From an uncultured Lachnospiraceae bacterium (GTDB taxonomy: Bacteria; Bacillota; Clostridia; Lachnospirales; Lachnospiraceae), in NCBI GenBank assembly GCA_910579805.1, contig CAJTWM010000032.1:1-44959 (forward strand): a DNA stretch of 44,959 bases, in the 5' to 3' direction. Below, one piece after another: positions 24,107-31,222 of this stretch. A program made the translations under genes and the position numbers. Position 1 is the first letter of the stretch; each line of letters begins with the position of its first letter. Under the pieces are notes generated by a model. It was not told the origin of the DNA. It made no database searches and saw only the letters and a program-made list of their open reading frames with translations.

Positions 24107-25681
24107 ATGAAAAAAAGGTATTTTAATGTTGTTATTGGAATGGCGGCGTTGGTTTTGCTGGGCATACCTAATATGGAGGCGGATGCAAAGGCGGCCGGGA
24201 CGATCCATACAGGCGTCTATGCGGACGGAATCGACCTCTCCGGTATGACGACTGCGGAAGCGGAGCGTGCAATTAAAGATTATGTGGAATCTTTGGAAGA
24301 AGAAGAGATTACTTTTCTTGCAGCGGAGGATAACCCGGTCACGGTAACGGCCGGAGAACTTGGACTGCAATGGAAAAATAAAGAGATCGTGCAGGAGGCG
24401 ATTTTACTCGGTACGGAAGGAAATATCGTACAAAGATATAAAGCCCTTGCGGATCTGGCAAGAGAGAATAAGGTTTACGATATTACGTTTTCCGTGGATA
24501 AAGAAACGGTCCGTACTTTGATCGAGGAAAGATGTGCGGAATATAATGTAGAGGCAGTGGATTATTCACTTGTCCGTGAGGATGACGGATTTAAAGTAGT
24601 GGACGGACAGACCGGACTTCAGGTAGACGTAGACGCTTCTGCAGACAAAGTAGCCGAATACATAGAAAACGAGTGGGATCATGGTCCGGCAGAACTGGCA
24701 TTGGAAATCATTGTGGACGAACCTCTTGGAAGCGAGCAGGAGCTTGCTAAAATAAAAGATATTTTAGGAACGTCTACGACCAGTTATTCTACTTCAGGTA
24801 AATCGAGAAGCGCCAATGTGGCTAACGGATGCGATCTGATCAATGGGATAACGCTTTATCCAGGGGAAGAATTTTCCACTTACGAAGCGATTGCACCATT
24901 CAGCACGGAAAACGGCTATTATCTGGCAGGTTCTTATTTAAACGGGCAGGTGGTGGAAAGTTTGGGAGGCGGTATCTGTCAGGTGTCGACTACCCTCTAT
25001 AATGCAGTACTGCAGGCGGAACTGGAAGTGACGGAGAGACATAATCATTCCATGATCGTGACATATGTAGAACCTTCGGCGGACGCTGCCATTGCGGAAT
25101 CTTCGGGAAAAGATTTTAGGTTTATCAATAATACGGATACGCCTATCTACATAGAAGGCATTACCACTCCGGATAAACAGATCACGTTTAATATATACGG
25201 TGCGGAAACAAGAGATCCGGAACGGGTAGTTACCTATGAGAGCGTAGTTTTGTCGGTAACCAATCCCGATACGGAAATGATCTATACGGACGCAGGGCAG
25301 CCGGTCGGATATGTGTCGGCAGTGCAGAGCGCACATATCGGTTATAAAGCGCAGCTTTGGAAAGTGGTGACTGTTAACGGAATAGAAGAGAGCAGAGAAC
25401 AGATCAACAGCAGCAGTTATAAGATGACGCCGCGAAGCGTGACTATCGGCGTTGCAACGGATAATCCGGACGTATATAATCAGATCATGGCGGCGGTTGC
25501 CACATGTAATATTGATTATGTAAGGGGAGTAGCGGGAGCCCTCGCCACAGGAGGAGAGATACCGCCTGCGCCGGTCGTTCCTGAAGCGCCGCCGGTGGAG
25601 CAGCCACCCCAGCAGACGCCGCCCGAACAACAGCCGCCGGAGCAGCAGCCGCAGCCGGAAGGAGAACTTCCGCCGATTTAG
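24107..25681 (+). CDS. Secreted VanW family protein with peptidoglycan-binding-type domain
   Basis: The ATG at 24107 gives 524 residues with a signal peptide (MKKRYFNVVIGMAALVLLG, Ala-rich cleavage region near 30). Residues about 35-230 resemble repeats of the PG_binding_4/YoaR-type module (YADGIDLSGMTTAEAERAI). The VanW domain follows: GCDLINGITLYPGEEFSTYE, then ESLGGGICQVSTTLYNAVL with its conserved Cys, and ERHNHSMIVTYVEP. The protein ends in a Pro/Gln-rich tail of about 40 residues (PPVEQPPQQTPPEQQ), as in wall-spanning linkers. VanW proteins are surface or wall-associated with unclear function; the gene name derives from vancomycin clusters but there is no van cluster here. A PurM-like gene follows after 37 bases. 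Confidence 0.9.
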   Translation: MKKRYFNVVIGMAALVLLGIPNMEADAKAAGTIHTGVYADGIDLSGMTTAEAERAIKDYVESLEEEEITFLAAEDNPVTVTAGELGLQWKNKEIVQEAILLGTEGNIVQRYKALADLARENKVYDITFSVDKETVRTLIEERCAEYNVEAVDYSLVREDDGFKVVDGQTGLQVDVDASADKVAEYIENEWDHGPAELALEIIVDEPLGSEQELAKIKDILGTSTTSYSTSGKSRSANVANGCDLINGITLYPGEEFSTYEAIAPFSTENGYYLAGSYLNGQVVESLGGGICQVSTTLYNAVLQAELEVTERHNHSMIVTYVEPSADAAIAESSGKDFRFINNTDTPIYIEGITTPDKQITFNIYGAETRDPERVVTYESVVLSVTNPDTEMIYTDAGQPVGYVSAVQSAHIGYKAQLWKVVTVNGIEESREQINSSSYKMTPRSVTIGVATDNPDVYNQIMAAVATCNIDYVRGVAGALATGGEIPPAPVVPEAPPVEQPPQQTPPEQQPPEQQPQPEGELPPI

Positions 25682-25718
25682 TTTATATAAGAGCGAATTG
25701 CGGAGGGGATACGGATCC

Positions 25719-26705
25719 ATGAGACTTGGAAAAATTTCTGAGAACGTTTTAAGACGTTCTGTACTGAAACAAATCAAAACGAAAAGAAACGAAGTGATAA
25801 ACGGCGCAGGCGTAGGGGAAGACTGCGCCGTTTTTTCGTTGGGAGAAGGGGAGTGTGCGGTAAGCATGGATCCCGTATTGTATGGAAAAAGCAGGATTCC
25901 TGCTTATGCGGTCATAAAGGCCGCTAATAATTTGGCAGCAGGGGGCGCGAAGCCGATTGGAGTTATGGTGACAGCGCTGTTTCCGGTAAATATTTTGGAA
26001 ACGGACATAAAGGAAATGATGGCGGAAGCGGAAGAAGCCTGTGCCATGCTTGGCATTCAATTGGCTGGGGGGCACACCGAGATATCCGACGCCGTGTCAA
26101 AACCGATTTTTATTACTGCAGGAATCGGGATGACAGGAAAAGGTGAAGCCATATATACAAAAGGAGCAAAACCCGGTCAGGAGATCGTTGTCACGAAGTG
26201 GATCGGATTGGAAGGAACTGCAATCATTGCAAGGGAAAAAAAAGAAGAATTATTGACAAAGTATCCAAAACATCTGGTGGAAGAAGCGGAAAGTTTTGAA
26301 AAATATCTTTCTGTTCTTCCGGAGGCTGCCGTCGCCATGCAAGCTGGCGCTACTGCCATGCATGATGTTTCAGAAGGCGGGATTTTCGGTGCGCTTTGGG
26401 AGCTGGCGGAAAGTTCCGGCGTAGGGCTGGAGGTAGATTTTAAGAACCTGCCTGTAAGACAGGAAACGATAGAGGTTTGTGAATACTTTGATCTGAATCC
26501 CTATCAGCTTATTTCGGGAGGAAGCCTGCTGATCGTAACGGATCATAGTTTAGATCTGGTAAGGGAATTGGAGAAAGAAGGAATCCGCGCGGCGGTAGCG
26601 GGTAAGATAACGGCCAATCATGACAGAGTGGTCATAAAGGATGGAGAACGCCGCTTTTTGGAACTGCCGGGAACGGATGAAATCTACCGGTTGAGAAGTG
26701 TGTAA
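25719..26705 (+). CDS. PurM/AIR synthase-related ATP-binding protein (HypE/ThiL-like)
   Basis: The ATG at 25719 (GGAGGGG about 10 bases upstream; 328 residues) is preferred over a TTG at 25698. The fold is shown by the metal-binding GVGEDCAVFSLG loop (residues about 31-42), VIKAANNLAAGGAKPIGVMV, LAGGHTEISDAV, and a MHDVSEGGIFGALWELAE segment of the C-terminal AIRS_C domain. HypE ends with a PRxC cysteine tail; this protein ends IYRLRSV, so it is not a hydrogenase-maturation HypE, and no hydrogenase genes are near. Reaction unknown. It stands between the VanW gene and an Lrp regulator plus aminotransferase, possibly one transcript. A terminator-like hairpin covers codons 27-40. Confidence 0.85.
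   Translation: MRLGKISENVLRRSVLKQIKTKRNEVINGAGVGEDCAVFSLGEGECAVSMDPVLYGKSRIPAYAVIKAANNLAAGGAKPIGVMVTALFPVNILETDIKEMMAEAEEACAMLGIQLAGGHTEISDAVSKPIFITAGIGMTGKGEAIYTKGAKPGQEIVVTKWIGLEGTAIIAREKKEELLTKYPKHLVEEAESFEKYLSVLPEAAVAMQAGATAMHDVSEGGIFGALWELAESSGVGLEVDFKNLPVRQETIEVCEYFDLNPYQLISGGSLLIVTDHSLDLVRELEKEGIRAAVAGKITANHDRVVIKDGERRFLELPGTDEIYRLRSV
25799..25836 (+). terminator. Terminator-shaped hairpin inside the PurM-like coding region
   Basis: AAACGGCGCAG (25799-25809) and CTGCGCCGTTT (25823-25833) form an 11-bp hairpin with a 13-base loop ending in six Ts (25831-25836). It has every feature of an intrinsic terminator but lies in sense orientation within codons 27-40 of a gene. A smaller AGAACGT/ACGTTCT hairpin precedes it at 25741-25760. 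Confidence 0.55.
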
Positions 26706-26726
26706 AGAGCGCAGGAGGTATAAAAT

Positions 26727-27209
26727 ATGAGAGAAGAATTATTATCTGTTATAGAGAAGAACAGCCGGATGGATTTAAAAGAACTTGCGGTGATATTGGG
26801 AGCAGAAGAGATAGATGTGGTCAATGAGCTTGCTGATTTAGAACGAGAGGGAATCATATGCGGTTATCATACGTTGATCAACTGGGAAAAAACTTCCATT
26901 GAAAAGGTAAGCGCATTGATAGAGGTACGCGTAACGCCGCAAAGAGGACAAGGATTTGATAATATTGCGGAAAGGATCTATAAGTATCCTGAGGTGGACG
27001 CCGTATATCTGATTTCGGGAGGTTATGATCTTCTTGTTTCGCTGGAAGGAAAAAGTCTAAAAGAAGTGGCGCAGTTTGTTTCGGATAAACTTTCTACCCT
27101 GGAAAGTGTTTTAAGCACCGCTACCCATTTTATACTAAAGAAATATAAAGATCATGGCACCGTGATCTCCAAGAAAAACGAAGACGAAAGGGAGAAGATC
27201 ATGCCATGA
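26727..27209 (+). CDS. Lrp/AsnC family transcriptional regulator
   Basis: This 160-residue protein has an N-terminal helix-turn-helix (residues about 1-50; MDLKELAVILGAEEIDVVNEL) and a C-terminal RAM ligand-binding domain (ALIEVRVTPQRGQGFDNIAERI, AVYLISGGYDLLVSLEGKSL). Such regulators sense amino acids and control nearby metabolism genes. The start follows GGAGG, 22 bases after the PurM-like stop. Its stop codon overlaps the aminotransferase start in an ATGA arrangement, so the two are translationally coupled and likely regulated together. Confidence 0.92.
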   Translation: MREELLSVIEKNSRMDLKELAVILGAEEIDVVNELADLEREGIICGYHTLINWEKTSIEKVSALIEVRVTPQRGQGFDNIAERIYKYPEVDAVYLISGGYDLLVSLEGKSLKEVAQFVSDKLSTLESVLSTATHFILKKYKDHGTVISKKNEDEREKIMP

Positions 27210-28375
27210 GAAATCCATTAGCCGATAAAGTTGTAGAAATGAAACCCTCAGGTATCCGTAAGTTTTTTGACATCGTAAGTGAAATGGAAGATGTGATCTC
27301 CCTTGGCGTTGGCGAACCGGATTTTGACACGCCCTGGCATATACGCGACGAGGGGATCTATTCGCTGGAGAAGGGACGTACTTTTTATAGTTCTAACGCA
27401 GGTTTGAAAGAACTTAGGATGGAAATCTGTAATTATATGGACCGAAAGCTGTCCGTACGCTATGACTATAAAGAAGAAGTTCTTATAACGGTTGGGGGCT
27501 CGGAGGCTATTGACCTTGCGATGCGTGCCATGCTCAATCCGGGAGAAGAGGTATTGATACCTCAGCCCTGTTTTGTCTCTTATGAACCTTGTACGATTTT
27601 GGCGGGCGGCGTTCCTGTCGTGATTGAGTTAAAAGAAGAAAATGAGTTCCGCCTGACCGCCAAAGAGCTTTTGGACGCTGTTACGGAGAGGACAAAGATT
27701 TTAGTGCTGCCGTTTCCCAATAATCCGACCGGAGCTATTATGGAAAGGAAGGACTTAGAAGAAATTGCAAGGATTGTAGAGGAAAAAGATATTTTTGTTA
27801 TCTCTGATGAAATTTACAGCGAATTATTTTATCATGATGAGAAATATGTCTCCATAGTCAATATGCCGGGCATGAAGGAGAGGACGGTTTTGATCAACGG
27901 TTTTTCCAAATCATATGCAATGACCGGATGGCGGCTCGGTTATGCCTGCGGTCCGAAAGAAATCATGAAACAGATGACAAAGGTTCACCAGTTTGCTATT
28001 ATGTGCGCGCCTACAACAAGCCAGTATGCGGCGATTGAAGCATTAAAAAACGGGGATGAGGACGTAGAGGAGATGCGGAAGGAATATAACCGCAGAAGGC
28101 GTTACCTGCTATATGCGTTTAGAGAGATGGGGCTGCCTTGCTTTGAACCTTACGGCGCATTTTATGTGTTTCCTTGTATTAAGCAGTTCGGATTAACAAG
28201 CGATGAGTTTGCTACCCGTCTGCTGGAAGAGGAAAAGCTGGCGGTAGTACCGGGAACAGCGTTTGGGGACTGTGGGGAAGGCTATCTTCGCATTTCCTAT
28301 GCCTATTCGCTGGATAATCTGAAAGCGGCAATCGGAAAATTGGAGAACTTTATCAGGCGTTTAAGAGCAGATTGA
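27206..28375 (+). CDS. Pyridoxal-phosphate aminotransferase, class I/II (AspB-like)
   Basis: This 389-residue enzyme starts at an ATGA overlap with the Lrp gene. The PLP pocket is clear: FPNNPTGAIMERKDL, DEIYSELFYHDEKY and the Schiff-base lysine in NGFSKSYAMTGWRLGYACGP. The C-terminal Arg for the alpha-carboxylate is in GYLRISYAYS. The start MRNPLADKVVEMKPSGIRKFFD is like AspB/MalY-type aminotransferases of Firmicutes, which transfer amino groups among aspartate, aromatic or branched-chain substrates; the substrate cannot be chosen here. The preceding regulator probably responds to a substrate or product of this enzyme. Confidence 0.93.
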   Translation: MRNPLADKVVEMKPSGIRKFFDIVSEMEDVISLGVGEPDFDTPWHIRDEGIYSLEKGRTFYSSNAGLKELRMEICNYMDRKLSVRYDYKEEVLITVGGSEAIDLAMRAMLNPGEEVLIPQPCFVSYEPCTILAGGVPVVIELKEENEFRLTAKELLDAVTERTKILVLPFPNNPTGAIMERKDLEEIARIVEEKDIFVISDEIYSELFYHDEKYVSIVNMPGMKERTVLINGFSKSYAMTGWRLGYACGPKEIMKQMTKVHQFAIMCAPTTSQYAAIEALKNGDEDVEEMRKEYNRRRRYLLYAFREMGLPCFEPYGAFYVFPCIKQFGLTSDEFATRLLEEEKLAVVPGTAFGDCGEGYLRISYAYSLDNLKAAIGKLENFIRRLRAD

Positions 28376-28473
28376 TATTACGGTTTGAAATTGCTTATGC
28401 TGCAGAGACTGACAGAAATGATGATTCAAATATATTTTAAAATCGGCATAGGGAGAAAGGACATGTTGAAAGG

Positions 28474-28968
28474 ATGAATATTGTTTTATTTCAGCCGGAG
28501 ATCCCGGCCAACACCGGTAATATAGGGCGGACTTGCGTAGCGACGGATACCAGACTGCATTTGATTGAACCGCTGGGATTCCGACTGAATGAAAGGGAAA
28601 TCAAAAGAGCCGGCATGGACTATTGGGAACATTTGGACGTTACCCGTTATATTAATTACGACGATTTTCTAAAGAAGAATCCTAACGCTAAAATTTGGAT
28701 GGCGACCACCAAGGCAAGGCAGGTTTATACGGAAGTCGTTTACGGGCCGGACGATTATATTATGTTTGGCAAAGAAAGCGCAGGGATACCAGAGGAGATT
28801 TTGGTAGAAAATGAAGAAACATGCATCCGTATTCCGATGCTTGAAAAAATACGGTCTTTGAATTTATCAAATTCGGCCGCGATTGTATTATATGAGGCGC
28901 TGCGCCAAAATCAGTTCTCCCATATGCAGAGGGAGGGAGAACTGCACAGACTGCAGTGGCGCCGCTGA
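28474..28968 (+). CDS. trmL: tRNA (cytidine(34)-2'-O)-methyltransferase
   Basis: This SPOUT-class enzyme methylates the 2'-O of the wobble nucleotide of some leucine tRNAs. At 164 residues it has family length. It starts MNIVLFQPEIPANTGNIGRTC, whose core IPANTGNIGRTC is the TrmL/YibK signature, and includes the trefoil-knot motifs YIMFGKESAGIPEEI and RIPMLEKIRSLNLSNSAAI. A four-codon frame ATG-TTG-AAA-GGA-TGA at 28463-28477 has a stronger ribosome site (GGGAG) and its stop overlaps the trmL ATG, so trmL may be read by re-initiation. The gene converges with the sensor kinase, 25 bases apart. Confidence 0.95.
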   Translation: MNIVLFQPEIPANTGNIGRTCVATDTRLHLIEPLGFRLNEREIKRAGMDYWEHLDVTRYINYDDFLKKNPNAKIWMATTKARQVYTEVVYGPDDYIMFGKESAGIPEEILVENEETCIRIPMLEKIRSLNLSNSAAIVLYEALRQNQFSHMQREGELHRLQWRR

Positions 28969-28993
28969 CCGGCGGCCGCACGGCGGTGGAACT

Positions 28994-30418
28994 TCAATCT
29001 TCGTCTTCCATAGCGGATTTGGCAAGGGAGAAGATAAACTCGGAACCTACGCCTTCCGTACTGATGACGTTGATATGTTCTCCGTGGGAATGGATGATCT
29101 CTCTGGTGATAGAAAGACCGAGTCCGGTTCCCTTTTTATCTTTTCCACGGGAAGAGTCGGATTTGTAGAACCGGTCCCAAATAAGTTTTAAATCGTCTTT
29201 CGGTATACCGATCCCGTTGTCTTTTACAGAAATAAAGATTTTATTTCCTTTTTCCGTAGTTTCGATCTTGATTACCGAATTATGATGGCTGAATTTAATA
29301 GCGTTGTCAATCAAGTTATACAGTACTTGCTGGATTTTTTCCATGTCGGCATTGACATACATACTTTCGCCGGTGAGGATCAATTCGATGGCAATATTTT
29401 TTTGCCTGCAGGTACCTTCACAGGTCGCGGCAGTATTGCGGATCACTTTATTGATATCAAAATCGGTCTTGTTCAGAAGCATACCTTTTGTATTCAGGTT
29501 ATTTAAAGTTAAAAGACTGTTGGTTAGCTTAGTCAGGCGGGTGGTCTCATTGAGTACGATATTTAAATATTTATCGTAAGCCTCAGGCGGTATCGTGCCG
29601 TCCAGCATAGCTTCCAGATATCCCCTGATCGAAGTGAGGGGAGAGCGGAAATCATGGGATACGTTGGCGACGAATTTTTTCTGATTATCCTCAAAGCGCG
29701 CCATTTCGCTTGCCATATAAGAAAGCGAGGCGGCCAGATAGCCCATTTCGTCTTCGCTTTCTACGGAAAATTCATAGTGCATATTTCCGGCGGCATATTG
29801 TTCGGTCGCTTCTGTAATTTTACGGAGAGGAATGTAGACCATTTCCGTAAAGAAGATCAATATGATAAGTGAGAGCAGGAATAAAATACATAAAGTAATG
29901 TAAGAAATATTTAAAAGGCCGTTGGAGGTAGCGTAAATATCATTCATGGAAGTATGAATGACAACATATCCCCTGACTTTAAATTCCGAAGTGATCGGTG
30001 CAAATACACTAAGCATCTCTTCGTCGAAAGAGTGAAAAAAGTTTCCGATCGTATAATAAGAACCGGCAGTTACGGTGGGATCAAAACCTTCTACCACTAC
30101 TTCGTTTTCCACGTCCAGTTTTTGGGAGGAATCCAAGATCATACGTCCGGAAGGATTGATGATCCAGATCGTAGCGGAAAGATAAGTTGACAGGGCGCCC
30201 AACTGGGACTGTACCACGTCCAAAGTCGTTACCGTATTATAAAGATCGGAAGCATAGGTATTGGCGATCAGGGTGGCTTCTTTGTAAAGTGCGTCGGCTT
30301 TTTCCCGGCGGAGCTGCTCCGTAGTCATACTGGAAACAAAGGTAGCGACGACGATAAAGCCGAATACGCCGAATATGATATAGGCAAGTACGAATTTTAA
30401 GTAGAGTGTTTTCCTCAT
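28994..30418 (-). CDS. Sensor histidine kinase of a two-component system
   Basis: The ATG at 30418 follows AAGGGA on the minus strand and gives 474 residues. Domain order: transmembrane helix 1 (about 8-30), a sensor loop of about 130 residues outside the membrane, helix 2 (about 165-190), a HAMP linker (VYIPLRKITEATEQYAAGN), HisKA with the phospho-accepting His in FVANVSHDFRSPLTSIRGY, and an HATPase domain (LYNLIDNAIKFS, VKDNGIGIP, GTGLGLSI). It follows its cognate OmpR-type regulator by 40 bases and mutS2 upstream on the same strand. The signal is unknown; the VanS/PhoR-like layout suggests envelope or nutrient sensing. Confidence 0.94.
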   Translation of the reverse strand: MRKTLYLKFVLAYIIFGVFGFIVVATFVSSMTTEQLRREKADALYKEATLIANTYASDLYNTVTTLDVVQSQLGALSTYLSATIWIINPSGRMILDSSQKLDVENEVVVEGFDPTVTAGSYYTIGNFFHSFDEEMLSVFAPITSEFKVRGYVVIHTSMNDIYATSNGLLNISYITLCILFLLSLIILIFFTEMVYIPLRKITEATEQYAAGNMHYEFSVESEDEMGYLAASLSYMASEMARFEDNQKKFVANVSHDFRSPLTSIRGYLEAMLDGTIPPEAYDKYLNIVLNETTRLTKLTNSLLTLNNLNTKGMLLNKTDFDINKVIRNTAATCEGTCRQKNIAIELILTGESMYVNADMEKIQQVLYNLIDNAIKFSHHNSVIKIETTEKGNKIFISVKDNGIGIPKDDLKLIWDRFYKSDSSRGKDKKGTGLGLSITREIIHSHGEHINVISTEGVGSEFIFSLAKSAMEDED

Positions 30419-30458
30419 TGATAGGCGTCCCTTTCCCAGAGCGTAAATTGTCAAATCC

Positions 30459-31160
30459 TTAATTTTTCACCTCAAATTTATAGCCGATTCCCCAAATGGT
30501 AGAAATCTTCCATGATGCGTGGTCCTTGATCTTTTCGCGGAGGCGCTTGATATGGACGTCGACAGTCCGGGTATCGCCGATATATTCATATCCCCAGATC
30601 TGATCTAAAAGCTGCTCCCTTGTAAAAACATGATTCGGCGAAGAGGCAAGAAAATATAAAAGCTCTAATTCTTTAGGCGGCATATCAATCGTTTTTCCCA
30701 TATAGACCACGGAATAATTCGTCTGGTTAATGACCAGATCGGGGTATTCCACGCTTTTCACGTCGGAATCCGGAGAAACGGCGGCGGCGGGTTTATAACG
30801 CCTGAGAACGGCCTTTACTCTTGCCACCAGTTCTTTAGAATCAAAAGGTTTCTCTATATAATCGTCGGCGCCCAGTTCCAGTCCCAGCACTTTATCAAAG
30901 ATTTCACCTTTTGCCGAAAGCATGATGATCGGCGTACCGGATTTGGCGCGTACTTCCCGGCAGACCTGATAACCGTCGATACCCGGCAGCATCAGATCCA
31001 GTAAAATTAAATTGGGAGCAAAGGAATCTACAGCGGAAAGTGCGGACTCCCCATCGTTAACGATCATAGTTTCAAAGCACTCTTTTGTTAAATATAGGGA
31101 AATAAGTTCCGCGATATTATTGTCGTCGTCTACGATCAAGATTTTTTGTTTATTTACCAT
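30459..31160 (-). CDS. OmpR-family response regulator
   Basis: The ATG at 31160 follows GGAGG by 6 bases on the minus strand; a longer frame from 31205 has no such site. The 233 residues divide into a receiver (VDDDNNIAEL, phospho-acceptor Asp in LILLDLMLPGIDGYQV, Lys in IEKPFDSKEL) and a winged-helix OmpR DNA-binding domain (LTPKE-like ELELLYFLASSPNHVFTREQL, then a DTRTVDVHIKRLREKI recognition segment). It lies 62 bases after mutS2 and 40 bases before the kinase, so the three may share a transcript. Target genes are unknown. Confidence 0.95.
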   Translation of the reverse strand: MVNKQKILIVDDDNNIAELISLYLTKECFETMIVNDGESALSAVDSFAPNLILLDLMLPGIDGYQVCREVRAKSGTPIIMLSAKGEIFDKVLGLELGADDYIEKPFDSKELVARVKAVLRRYKPAAAVSPDSDVKSVEYPDLVINQTNYSVVYMGKTIDMPPKELELLYFLASSPNHVFTREQLLDQIWGYEYIGDTRTVDVHIKRLREKIKDHASWKISTIWGIGYKFEVKN

Positions 31161-31222
31161 GCTAATCCTCCATATGCTGGCAGCCCGTGGATCTGGGGCA
31201 TCCATATTTACAAATATATCAT

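Noticed and set aside
24107..25681. Vancomycin resistance gene vanW as part of a van cluster
   Set aside because: Only the VanW domain is shared; no vanA/B ligase, vanH, vanX or adjacent vanRS are present. The two-component system at 28994-31160 is on the other strand and linked to mutS2.
24938..25867. 309-residue minus-strand open frame
   Set aside because: It lies antisense to the VanW gene, has an Arg/His-rich, low-information sequence typical of a shadow frame, and has no ribosome site.
25719..26705. Hydrogenase maturation protein HypE
   Set aside because: The C-terminal PRxC cysteine motif is missing and no hyp or hydrogenase genes are nearby.
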